From: Serripes groenlandicus
Taxonomy: Eukaryota; Mollusca; Bivalvia; Cardiida; Cardiidae
Direction: 5' to 3'
Length of the DNA stretch: 64,000 nt
Assembly: GCA_031761405.1 (NCBI GenBank)
Contig: JASEVX010000001.1
Coordinates: forward strand, 108,853,403 to 108,917,402
In this document: in pieces, positions 55,233 through 64,000 of the stretch
Layout of the letters: each line of letters opens with the position of its first letter
How positions within the stretch are numbered: position 1 is the stretch's first letter
The notes under the pieces: model-generated
The model's input: only the letters and a program-made list of their open reading frames with translations
Database searches by the model: none
What the model was told of the DNA's origin: nothing
Translations under genes and position numbers: made by a program

Positions 55233-55488
55233 AATGCCCGGATGGTGACTTTAACTTGTCAACACTGCCAGAGTCTACAATATGCAGAGTGCTGAGTCAC
55301 TGCACTGCCATTGAATGTTGTGTAAACATTCCTCTTATTGGAAGATCTATCCATGTAGTTGTGGATTTGAATGTATGCAAAGACACACTCTCTATTCAAA
55401 TTGAGAATTTCAATGTTCGTTACCCACTAATTAGTTATGACTTTGGGTCAATAAAAAAGATCAGTGTTAAAGGGGTATTTGTGCTACA
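55233..55488 (+). CDS. Exon A7+B7 fused (module 7)
   Basis: The acceptor is tttcag and the donor gtgagt; phase 1 to 2. Six cysteines: E-C-P-D, T-I-C-R, H-C-T-A-I-E-C-C-V and N-V-C-K-D. The closing motif is Y-D-F-G instead of Y-x-W-G, and it continues directly into S-I-K-K-I-S-V-K-G-V-F-V-L. It is the second module without an A-B intron. Confidence 0.88.
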
Positions 55489-55848
55489 GTGAGTACAACT
55501 TTTTATTAAATGTAACCATTAACCCCTTCCATTGGTATAAAGCAGATATCAACAGGGAAGATTGGGCATGTCCATCTGTGCAGTCTTTATTATTATTATT
55601 ATTATAATTATCATTGTTATTACTTCAAATGGTCACAGTTTATAGAGAGAATGTTCTCCATCTGTTTACTCACAAACTATCTGTTAAACCCATTACACAG
55701 TTTGAGGCATCTGTAGCAGACAACTTTTGAAAACATTGTTGGAAAAAGAAAATCTGCCCCATTTTCTATTGATTACATTTTTTGTCTCAGAAATTTAAAA
55801 CAATTTAAAGTTATTGAAAAGTCTGGAAATAATATAGCATACCAACAG

Positions 55849-56080
55849 TTAACCCTTTCACTCATATAGACGCTTTCTATAGCCTTTCTGCAGCAGACAG
55901 CTTTTTGAAAACATAGTGACAAAAGAAGAAATTGCACAAAACGTGCAATTTCTCCTTTTGCCACAATGTTTTCCACTTTTTGTGATAGGTTATCCAATTA
56001 ATTAAGGAGATTTTCTATGTTTTGACAAAAAACGTTCAAAGTCGTCTGCTGCAGAATTGTCGTATGAGGGAAAGGGTTAA
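55849..56080 (-). mobile_element. TTAA MITE, full reverse copy
   Basis: Both ends are intact; the next copy starts directly at 56081 in the opposite orientation. Confidence 0.82.
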
Positions 56081-56302
56081 AACTTTTTCCACAAATAACA
56101 AATCTGCTGCAGACTACTTTGAAAATATTTAGTAAAAAATATGTAAACTCTCTATAAATGAATGAACACTTATATTATTGAATAAGGTAGAAAAGAGTTT
56201 GGCAAAAGGAGAAATTGCTAATCTTGAGCAATTTCTGCAATTGCCAGTTTCCCATTGTTGCCTGAATCAGATGTGTCAAAATGAATCTCTATGTGGGAAA
56301 AA
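56081..56302 (+). mobile_element. TTAA MITE, forward, back to back with previous
   Basis: aactttttccacaaataaca to ctctatgtgggaaaaag; centre attgctaatcttgagcaatt. Confidence 0.65.
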
Positions 56303-56452
56303 GATGTGTGTTTCTGAAATCATTTTGTATGCAATCTGAATATTACTTTGTACTTCTGAGATATGTCTTTTATCGTCATTATGTTTTTGAAAGAAACATG
56401 ACCAGTAAGTTTTTTTTAATCCTTTAACCTAATGTTGACAATCTTTGATACT

Positions 56453-56651
56453 TAAGACTTTTCCACTTGGAGATTCATTTGTCGCATCTGCAGCAGTAGT
56501 TGTTTGAAAACATTGTGCAAAAAGGTGAAAATGCTCATTATGAAAAATAAATCTGTTTGCACAGGGTTTTTTAACATATCTGCAGAAAGAGTAGAAATTC
56601 TTCATATGCTGCAGAGGCGCCAGAATGTGTCTGTTTATGCGAAAGGGTTAA
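56453..56651. mobile_element. TTAA MITE, chimeric-looking copy
   Basis: Left arm gcatctgcagcagtagttg and right arm atgctgcagaggcgccagaa both carry the outer gcgtc/gcatc box, so the two halves may come from opposite orientations. It ends gcgaaagggttaa. Confidence 0.5.
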
Positions 56652-56959
56652 TTCTATTAAATATTTATACTTTAATATTCAGAGAAAGTCAATAGTTTTA
56701 CCAAGGTGTTACAGGAAAATGTTCATCAGGACGAAAGTTTTGAAAACATTGTATGAAAAGCAAATAATGTCCATTAGGACATTTTTCTCGATATGTTAAC
56801 TTAACTTTTATATTTTTAAGATTTTCTTTTTATTGAATGCTACCTATGTCAGAAGAATGAAAACGAAATATGTTTAGGGAAAAGATTAAATAAAAACTCT
56901 TTTCTAACAATCATTAATGACCTTTGAAAAAAATAAATTATTAAATGTTTTTTATTCAG

Positions 56960-57120
56960 GTACCAGATTGACAATTATGAAAGCAGCGAACAAATAGGTT
57001 TATCAGCAAATATGTCCATATGCTTTGATTCAGCAGACTGTGCCGTAGAACTGCCTTTATTAATCAATCAGCTGATGCCAAATCTACTGTGTAACTTTGA
57101 TGGAACATTTAACATACCAG
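56960..57120 (+). CDS. Exon C7 (module 7)
   Basis: The acceptor is attcag and the donor gtaaca; phase 2 to 1. It has A-N-M-S-I-C-F-D-S-A-D-C and P-N-L-L-C-N-F; the usual P before the last cysteine is changed. Confidence 0.86.
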
Positions 57121-57345
57121 GTAACATAATTATTTACTTTAAATAGAAAGTAAATAATATTTATATTTTTGCCATTTGTTTTTGAAAATTTGCTCAAAGA
57201 TCTTAAAAATTGATGAGACCCATATAATAAGCAGAAATTTAAATGTAAATGAATTTTACAATGATAAAAAGTGAAGTACATAATTTATATAGGGGTGTCT
57301 GTATGAATGGGATATATCCCAACATTTTTGTTGTTTTTCTATTAG

Positions 57346-57519
57346 ATTTTTCGTTAGAGACATGGCTTCAGGAATATGGAGGAACAGTAGGAAGTGAAAT
57401 CAACAATATTTTGTTATCCAAACTGTTTGAAGAACTTGGTATTTCCCAACACCTCAGATCTCCACAATGTTCCTTGAGTGACTTCATGTTTGATGGACAA
57501 GTAAATGGATGGACTTCTG
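57346..57519 (+). CDS. Exon D7 (module 7)
   Basis: The acceptor is attag and the donor gtaagt; phase 1 to 1. It encodes D-F-S-L-E-T-W-L-Q-E-Y-G ... F-E-E-L-G-I-S-Q-H-L with P-Q-C-S, closing N-G-W-T-S. It is close to the D consensus. Confidence 0.9.
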
Positions 57520-57564
57520 GTAAGTCTTTTACCATTTTCTACGCATTTTGACACGTCTGCTTGT

Positions 57565-58446
57565 TATCCCCTCTGCTAACGAAGTTTGCGAGGGGATATA
57601 ATAACGGGGCTGTCTGTTTGTTTGTTTGATCGTTCGTTTGTTTGTTCGTTCGTCTGTGCGTCCATCCGTAACAACCTTGTGACCACTCTACACTGAAATC
57701 CTTCGACCGATCTTAACCAAACTTGGTATACAGTTAGTATATGGCAAGGTCTATAAGCCTATTTATTTTTAAGGTTAAAGGTCAAGGTCAAAATTGGACT
57801 GACTATTTTCCCATATCAACAACCTTGTGACCACTCTACACTGAACATCCTTCGACCGATCTTAACCAAACTTGGTATACAGTTAGTATATAGCAATGTC
57901 TAGAAGCCTATTTATTTTCAAGGTCATATGTTAAAGGTCAAGGTCAAAATTATACTTTGACTATTCAATATCAACAATCTTGTGACCACTCTACACTGAA
58001 CATCCTTCGACCGATCTTAACCAAACTTGGTATACAGTTAGTATATGGCAAGGTCTAGAAGCCTATTTATTTTCAAGGTCATAGGTTAATGGTCAAAGTC
58101 AAAATTGAACTTTGACTATTCCATATCAACAACCGTGTGACCACTCTACACTGGATCATAACCAAACTTGCCATACATTTAGGATATGGTAAGATCTAGA
58201 AGCCTTTTGATTGTAAATGTCAACGGGCAAAGGCGGGGTCATTTGGCAAAGGCCAAAGGCCAAAATAAGGAAAAATTACACTTAGTTCTGTGGTACATAA
58301 CATTAATAACAATTTAATAAAGCCAAGGACAAATAACATTAGTTTTTTGGTACATAACATTAATATCCAGGTCATTGGCCTAATTTTTAGCCATATTTTT
58401 AAATTGAATACCGAGGGGATACATCCGCTTTGCGGTGCCCTTGTTT
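57565..58446 (+). repeat. Tandem repeat element, units of about 150 bp
   Basis: It opens atcccctctgctaacgaagt and gtttgtttgttcgttcgt, then four units with aaccttgtgaccactctaca, ccttcgaccgatcttaacca and aacttggtatacagttagta. It closes accgaggggatacatccgct and gcccttg. atcccctc and gaggggat are inverted at the ends. Confidence 0.8.
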
Positions 58447-58734
58447 ACATTTGTGTTATCTGTCTGTATGTCACCCCTCTCATTTGACCTAGTTGGTTAT
58501 TGGCAGGCAACACATGTATTCCTTCAAATACTCTTGTGTGTTGTGATTACCCTTATGAACGTGCAATTGGTGAAAACAAGAGTTCTGTCTTCAATAATAA
58601 TCAAAGTCAAACTTGCCTTAAGCAGCCAACCATGGGAAAGTCAAAAGTTGGCTGTTGTTTTAAACTAATTAATTAACAGAGGTGACTGCTAACACAAGTT
58701 TGACTAATTTTAATTAATTCCTAAATAAACCTTT

Positions 58735-58835
58735 AACACCACATACAGACAACTTTTGAAAACAGTGGAGAAAAGGCAAAACTTGTTAAAAGTGACTTTC
58801 ACTTTTTTCCCAACAATGTTTTCAACTCTATATCA
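58735..58835 (-). mobile_element. TTAA MITE, degraded reverse copy
   Basis: cacatacagacaacttttga and ttcccaacaatgttttcaac remain. Confidence 0.4.
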
Positions 58836-58960
58836 TAATTAATTTGTTTTTCTACTCTTCAGGCTATAACACTTGAATCGTGAGATTTATCAAATGAGAT
58901 GACTCTAAAATGTTCAGATCAAATAACAGTGAAATATCATTTACTACTTTCTCTTAATAG

Positions 58961-59170
58961 AGTGTCCAGTCAGTCTGACCTTGTCAACTTTACCCTCCAA
59001 CGTCCACTGTCATATAGAAGACTATTGTACTGGTATAACATGTTGTTTGTACATCCCAGAGGTACAATACTCATTTACAGCAGGTTTATCTCTGAATGGA
59101 TGTGAGTTAGTATTTACAGTTAACATTGAAGACTTGACGTATGAGAGAACTTTCGAAGACCTGCAATTTG
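58961..59170 (+). CDS. Exon A8 (module 8, Cys domain)
   Basis: The acceptor is taatag and the donor gtgagt; phase 1 to 1. Six cysteines: E-C-P-V, V-H-C-H, Y-C-T-G-I-T-C-C-L and N-G-C-E-L. It closes L-Q-F-G. The A-B intron is present here but has no MITE next to the donor. Confidence 0.9.
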
Positions 59171-59752
59171 GTGAGTTCACAGATTAATCTCTATAAAGTT
59201 TAAGACTGAAACATGAAATATCGAATTATTCATGTGGACAAGGTTACTGGTACTTTTTAAAGTGATGATATTATTCTCTCTCTTTTTTTCCCAAATAATT
59301 TTACAAGCCATTCTGGATAGTTGATGGAATACATCTAGCAGCAAGCATTCATTGACCTGAAAGTATGCATCTTTTCTTAAGGTTAGCTCTTGTTATCACA
59401 CGATGTTCGTCAATAATTTCTATAAACATCATCTCCTCCTAGTCACAGGCTCAATTTCATTTATTTTCACAGGAAAGTTCCTTTGGTCCTCTTTAAATAC
59501 TTTTAAAAGAATTGCATTCATTGTAGAACAATTAATAATAGTTTTCATGCTAGCCATTTCTTCTATTTACATGAAGTTTTCCAAAGTTGTCTGCTGCATA
59601 GAGTGTTAAAAGTTATCTGGTAAAGATTTTTTTTTTTTAAGTCTTTGTTGCATCTCTACAAACTATCATACAATTTTGAGAAAGTAAATCTTACATAAAA
59701 AAGTCAATCTTTCTGATAAAGCCTTGTCCGTGAGTCAAGTTACCATATCACA

Positions 59753-59979
59753 TTAACCCTTTCCCAAATACAAAAATTGCGGTAGACGACTTTGAAAATA
59801 TCACAGCCAAAACATGGAAAATCTCTATACTAGTAAATGAAAGTTAAATTACTGAAAACATTGAAAACATTGTAACAGTGAATTTGCTTGTTTTGAGCAA
59901 TTTTTGCTTTTGTCACAATGTTTTCAAAAGTTTTCTGCATCAGGGGCATCAGAAAGTGTCCGAATGTGAGCAAAGGTTG
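59753..59979 (+). mobile_element. TTAA MITE, forward copy
   Basis: Left end ttaaccctttcccaaataca, right part gcatcagaaagtgtccgaat. Confidence 0.72.
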
Positions 59980-60059
59980 AGTGATGAGTTTAACTGAATG
60001 TTAGCAGCTTAGGATACTGTTACTTTGTAATATGGATTATAAAACTCATTACTTTTTAG

Positions 60060-60102
60060 GAGAAAAGATGTTCATGGATTTAAAAGGATTCATAAAACTG
60101 GG
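60060..60102 (+). CDS. Exon B8 (module 8 linker)
   Basis: This 43-nt exon lies between ttttag and gtaagt, phase 1 to 2: G-E-K-M-F-M-D-L-K-G-F-I-K-L-G. Confidence 0.78.
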
Positions 60103-60399
60103 GTAAGTTATTGTACTTAACAAAACTGAAAGTTTTCATTTTACCCATATACTGAAAGGCCATTTTGAGCTAGCCTGCAGCCATACCTGAACTTCATTTC
60201 CTTGTTAGTACTTGGTCTATTGTTTGCATTTGTTTCTGTTAATTTTCATTAACTGTTTTCCTGATACATTTGAGACCTCTACAGGAAATTTTTGTAAACC
60301 TGTAAGGAAAAGTAGATTTTACTTTAAATGATAACATTTGCTAAATAAATTAGTATTACCAATTTCTCCTTTTCCAACACTGTATTCAATTCTATATCA

Positions 60400-60766
60400 T
60401 CATATAGTGTATCAACTCTGTCTGCCAGTTTCTGCAAATGCTCTCCATGCTTAGACATTGTGGCATTTAATTCTTTGAGTATTAGTCCAATCTCCTTGTT
60501 ACTACTGGGAGTCTCGGCCACGGTGTGGACGATGGACGATGCTGCAGCCTTACCCGCTTGGGAGGACTTTTACCACTTTTTTTGTCTGGTCCTTACGAAT
60601 GTTAGAGATTAACAAGTCAGAAATTCAATACAAAACTGTAGATCCTACAGTCAGGTAGAAAAAATACGTCTGCTCTAGACGATTTCTACAAGCGCACTGA
60701 CAAATTCAGTCACGCGCGCACCTCATATGAGAACGAGAGTAGTATGACGTAATAGAATTGTAAATA
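60400..60766 (-). mobile_element. DIRS 5' fragment (same family as 34142-38826)
   Basis: The outer end, gtatgacgtaatagaatt at 60749-60766, equals the right end of the complete element. In the minus strand an ORF start reads M-A-E-T-P-S-S-N-K-E, then L-I-L-K-E-L-N-A-T-M and L-A-D-R-V-D-T-L-Y-D-D, parallel to gag of the complete copy. It is cut at about 60400, next to a MITE fragment (60350-60400). Confidence 0.7.
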
Positions 60767-60931
60767 TTAAGGGTACTATCCAGCCATACAAATGGCTTAT
60801 GACTCACTTGAAATTAATCAATATAAGTATAAATGTGGTTGTGTAGGCATATCTTTATCTACAGTCGTCATAAATATGCTAAGGTTGATTTTCCCCGTAG
60901 AACTTATCATATTGTTGATATGCTTTTCCAG

Positions 60932-61098
60932 GTACACTGTAATTGATGACAGAGAAACCTCTACATTTGTGGTGTCCATGGACCTGAATGTTTGTTTGAC
61001 TGCTGGGGCTGATTGTGCTAAGATTGGTGAATTTATCCTACTAGACTACAGACTTCCAAAGCCAGCTTGTAATTGGGATCTTGCCTTTAAAAACCCAG
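60932..61098 (+). CDS. Exon C8 (module 8, last visible exon)
   Basis: The acceptor is ttccag and the donor gtatga; phase 2 to 1. It has M-D-L-N-V-C-L-T ... A-D-C-A and L-P-K-P-A-C-N-W. The matching D8 exon is not in the remaining 2.9 kb, which holds a MITE, a second MITE type and a LINE. Confidence 0.88.
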
Positions 61099-61210
61099 GT
61101 ATGAAATCCTTTGTGACGTTTTATGATCCATTTTTGACACTACATTACAATAATTTAATTTTACGGCAGTTGAACTTCAAAACTGCAATATAATTTAATT
61201 TCATATGTAT

Positions 61211-61431
61211 TTAACCCTTACCCTCATTTAGAGGCTTTCTGACGCCTCTGCAGCAGACAGCGTTTTGAAAACATAGAGACAAAAGAAGAAATTGCACAAT
61301 TTCTCCTTTTGCCACAATGTTTTCCACTTTTTGTCATGGGTTATCAATTCAATTATGGAGATTTTCTATTTTTTGACAAAATCCGTTCGAATTTGTCTGC
61401 TGCAGAATTGTCGTATGAGGGAAAGGTTTAA
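61211..61431 (-). mobile_element. TTAA MITE, full reverse copy
   Basis: ttaacccttaccctcattta to tcgtatgagggaaaggttta; part of the central hairpin is deleted (gaaattgcacaatttctcc). Confidence 0.78.
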
Positions 61432-61577
61432 CTGGCCATTCAACTTTTGTAGCCTATTGTTTTTGTTGTTGCCTGCCTTGGCAGTCTGACTTTTTTTGTC
61501 TGTAGTCCTCTGTAGTCTGTCAGTCACACTTTGACTGAATTTGTTTTAATTACTGGTTATTGGCAGACAAAACATGT

Positions 61578-61822
61578 CGAGGGCTTGGCGTGAAACGGTT
61601 GTAACTAAAATTGGTAATTTTTTCCAATGTTAATCACCTCGCCATACAGTCTTTATAAGCGTTAAATCATTTTTCTTGGTAAACAATGGAAATTTAGGTG
61701 CCATTGCTCGTTCTGAGCAATGGCACCTAAATTTGCATTGTTTACAAAAGGGTCGAAATTGCCCCTAAACCAGGCTTTTCAAAATAGGTTTTAAGTAACA
61801 ACCGTTTCACGCCAAGCCCTCG
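61578..61822. mobile_element. 245-bp MITE of a second family
   Basis: Perfect terminal inverted repeats of about 25 bp begin cgagggcttggcgtgaaacg. Four-base duplications ATGT flank it (61574-61577, 61823-61826). The centre is a perfect hairpin of 19-bp arms (aatttaggtgccattgctc / gagcaatggcacctaaatt). No ORF. The perfect ends imply a recent insertion. Confidence 0.8.
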
Positions 61823-62079
61823 ATGTGTTCCTTTGACCACGTCTATTTTTGGCTCATCTGAGCCCAGAGAATTCTAGATGAGTTACTGTCATTCCATGTC
61901 AACACTTTACTTGTTAACACACTAGAAGCGACAATTCACATCCAATCCTCATGAAACTTATTCAGTTTGTTTATCTTGCGTATGATATGTAGGCCAAGTT
62001 AGAACAAGGATCATGTTGGATTAAAAATGAGGTCAGCAGGCCAAATTGAATGAAACTCTTAATAACACACTGGAAGCCG

Positions 62080-64000
62080 CATTATAATAATAATAATAAT
62101 AATAATAATATACTTTATTTAAAGAGGGTAACACAGTTAGTAAGACTAATCTTCCCTGTGGCCCTCAACAATGAACATCAAAACAAGTAATACAGTGAAA
62201 CAATTTTTCGATAGTAAAACATTAAGCAGTTATGGTTAGTAAATAACATGAAAGTTTATTTTTGAGAGTGTATAAATTCAAGGAAGATCGAATTTCAACT
62301 GGCAGATCATTCCATAGGAGAGATCCAGAATAATGAAATGATTTTTTGTAAAGCTCTGTTTTGGGCTTTTGAACATATAAATTACCATTTACAACAGTTC
62401 TTAGGTGATAGGGGTTATTACTTCCTACATACTTAAGATTATCTGACAAGTATGCAGGTGCCTGGCCATTTAAACATTTATACATAAGTAATAATTTGTG
62501 ATATTGAATCCTTATCTTGATTGGCATCCAATTTAGTTCTTTGAACAAGGGCTCTGACGGTGAAAAAGGATCTGTATCAAGGATTATTCTTGCTGCTCTT
62601 TTTTGTAGTTTAAGTATTCTGTTTAGCCCATCTTCAGAACAATTACCCCAAACAGTACAACAGTAATCAATTAGTGGTAAGATATACCCATTATAAAATA
62701 ATTTTCTTGCATGAAGATGTAAATATTTTTTTGTTTTGGACAAAAGGTATATACGTGATGAAATGGCAGAGCATATTTGGTCAATTTGCTTTGACCAGTT
62801 TAAATGAGGGTCAATTTTTACACCCAAAAGTTTCTCACAGTCTGAATTTTTCAAGACGTTTGAATTAATTTCAAGATTTAAACACATTTCCTGACTTGAT
62901 AGTATCTGCCTTGTTCCTATTGTCATACACTTAGTTTATTCTATATTAATATACATCATATTGTCAGAGCACCATTTAGTTATAGAGGTCATGTCAGTTT
63001 GAAGTATAAATTGCTGAATTTCCATGGTGTTTTTTCCTGAAGTGTAAAAAGTAGAGTCATCTGCATATCAGCTGTGCTTTTTCCTACTTGTAATGGAAGA
63101 TCATTAATGTACAATATGAAAAGTAATGGACCAAGTATAGATCCTTGAGGAACTCCATAAGAAATAGGTGCAGATTTAGACTTTACATTTCCTATCATTA
63201 CTTGCTGTGTTCTGTAATTTAAATATGATTCAAATAACTTATGGGACTGTTTATCACAACCATAAATATGAAGTTTTTTACATAAGAGACTGTGATCAAC
63301 CACATCAAAAGCCTTTTTCAAATCTAAGAAAATTACTCCGTTTATGTTTCCTTCATTCATTTCTTGTAACCATTTGTCAGTTATATTGGTAAGGGCTGTT
63401 TGACAAGAGTGAATTGGTCTGAATCCAGATTGAGATGGATGTAAAAGGTTGAACTCTGATAAGTATTTATAAAATTGTTTAGAAACATGTTTCTCTATCA
63501 GCTTTGACAAAGTTGGTAATACGGATATGGGTCTGTAATTAGTTGCCTCCATTTTATCTCCCTTTTTGTATATTGGAGTTACCTTAGCATTTTTGAAGAG
63601 TGTAGGGAACTTACCACTATCAATAATTCTATTAAAAATATATGTCAGTGAAGAAACTATGGCAGGTGCACTTATTCGCAAAATTCTTGGGCTTATGGTA
63701 TCTATGCCAGAAGATTTGTTTACATTAAGACTGCACAGTTCTCCATAAAGTGCATTCATGTTAACTGGCTGTATCTTAAAATTCATATCATGGGGTAGTT
63801 TACTCTCCACAAATGACCTCAATGCTTTAAAATTTGCAGGTTTGTCAGTGGATTTACCTCTTAGATTTTCAACACATGAAGTAAAGAAATCATTAAATTT
63901 GTTTGCAACATCACTGGGATCTGTGAGTGTTGTTCCATCATCTTTCTTAAGTGAAGATGGACTAGCAAAGTATTTGGGATTCAATGTGTTTATACATTTC
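62080..64000 (-). mobile_element. LINE (non-LTR retrotransposon), 3' part
   Basis: RT coding sequence runs off the window's right edge on the minus strand. The 3' end is followed by an (ATT/TAA)n microsatellite (62084-62110), as in several LINE clades. Confidence 0.8.
62222..63984 (-). pseudogene. LINE reverse transcriptase, broken
   Basis: Motifs in order are S-S-G-I-D-T-I-S-P, V-T-P-I-Y-K-K-G-D, N-Y-R-P-I-S-V-L-P, Q-S-G-F-R, F-L-D-L-K-K-A-F-D-V-V-D, G-V-P-Q-G-S-I-L-G-P-L-L-F, then, after a one-base frameshift near 63070, Y-A-D-D-S-T. A TAA stop interrupts near 62941 (M-Y-I-N-I-E-stop-T-K-C). The C-terminal part (W-S-K-Q-I-D ... L-I-D-Y-C-C-T-V-W-G-N) is open to its stop at 62222. The style is CR1/Jockey-like. 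It cannot make active RT. Confidence 0.8.

Larger units (their letters stand above)
370..61098 (+). other. Large modular cysteine-rich gene (partial, open at both ends)
   Basis: Thirty exons in one orientation join in one open frame with GT/AG splice sites. After a first unrelated exon they repeat as four-part modules A-B-C-D, eight times. Conserved per module are six cysteines in A, three in C and one in D, a Y-x-W-G motif closing A, a P-x-P/x-x-C motif closing C and an N-G-W-T motif closing D. Intron phases are D-A 1, A-B 1, B-C 2 and C-D 1 throughout. The even cysteine count and lack of membrane segments suggest an extracellular repeat protein; this is inference. No start codon, signal peptide or stop codon is in the window. 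I do not recognise a named family. Confidence 0.85.

Overview
This is animal nuclear DNA: long introns, clean GT/AG splice sites, AT-rich sequence, metazoan-type retroelements and very dense repeats. The repeat flavour suggests a bivalve mollusc, probably a heterodont clam. Signs are palindromic TTAA MITEs, arrays of GGTCAAGGTCAC-type units, 'ggccatcatggccctcttg' repeats and DIRS and Ngaro-like tyrosine-recombinase retrotransposons. The species call is an inference from general impression, not from a search.

The only host gene I can support lies on the + strand and runs off both ends of the window. I resolve 30 exons between 370 and 61098 (about 4.7 kb of coding sequence, roughly 1570 residues). 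Apart from a first odd exon (370-505), they form a tandem series of four-part modules, A-B-C-D, repeated eight times; the eighth D exon is not in the window. Exon A (about 70-83 residues) carries six cysteines with a C-H-x4-C-T-G-I-x-C-C-V core and ends in a Y-x-W-G motif. Exon B is a 14-19 residue linker. Exon C carries three cysteines and ends near P-x-P-x-C-x-W/F. Exon D is helical-looking, with one cysteine, and usually ends in N-G-W-T. Introns are in phase 1 (D-A), 1 (A-B), 2 (B-C) and 1 (C-D), so the whole module is a symmetric phase 1-1 unit that can be duplicated without breaking frame. I do not recognise a characterised family. Ten cysteines per module suggests a secreted or extracellular protein, but no signal peptide is in the window. 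In modules 6 and 7 exons A and B are fused. In modules 1-5 the A-B intron carries the same type of MITE, in the same orientation, about 17-23 bp after the splice donor, which implies the MITE was already there when the module was amplified.

The introns are packed with mobile DNA. About 45 whole or partial copies of one 200-230 bp quasi-palindromic MITE are present, with TTAA target sites and CCCTTTCC...GGAAAGGG ends, a piggyBac-like signature. Region 4035-10342 is a TA-flanked inverted-repeat DNA transposon inserted into one such MITE, and it was itself invaded by a decayed DIRS retrotransposon (4202-9435). A second, far better preserved DIRS element lies at 34142-38826 on the minus strand, with gag, RT/RNase H and tyrosine recombinase ORFs and the diagnostic inverted termini plus internal complementary region; a relict of the same family is at 60400-60766. 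Region 45850-49772 looks like an internally deleted Ngaro-type element with split direct repeats, a gag-like ORF with a zinc finger and an SGNH hydrolase remnant. A broken LINE occupies 62080-64000 (minus).

The remaining intron sequence is mostly tandem or dispersed repeats: 12650-13830, 14660-15490, 17940-19175, 29085-31925 (a 36-bp minisatellite with an embedded element), 43510-45530, 50800-54020 and 57565-58446. No tRNA or rRNA genes, CRISPR arrays or bacterial features were seen.
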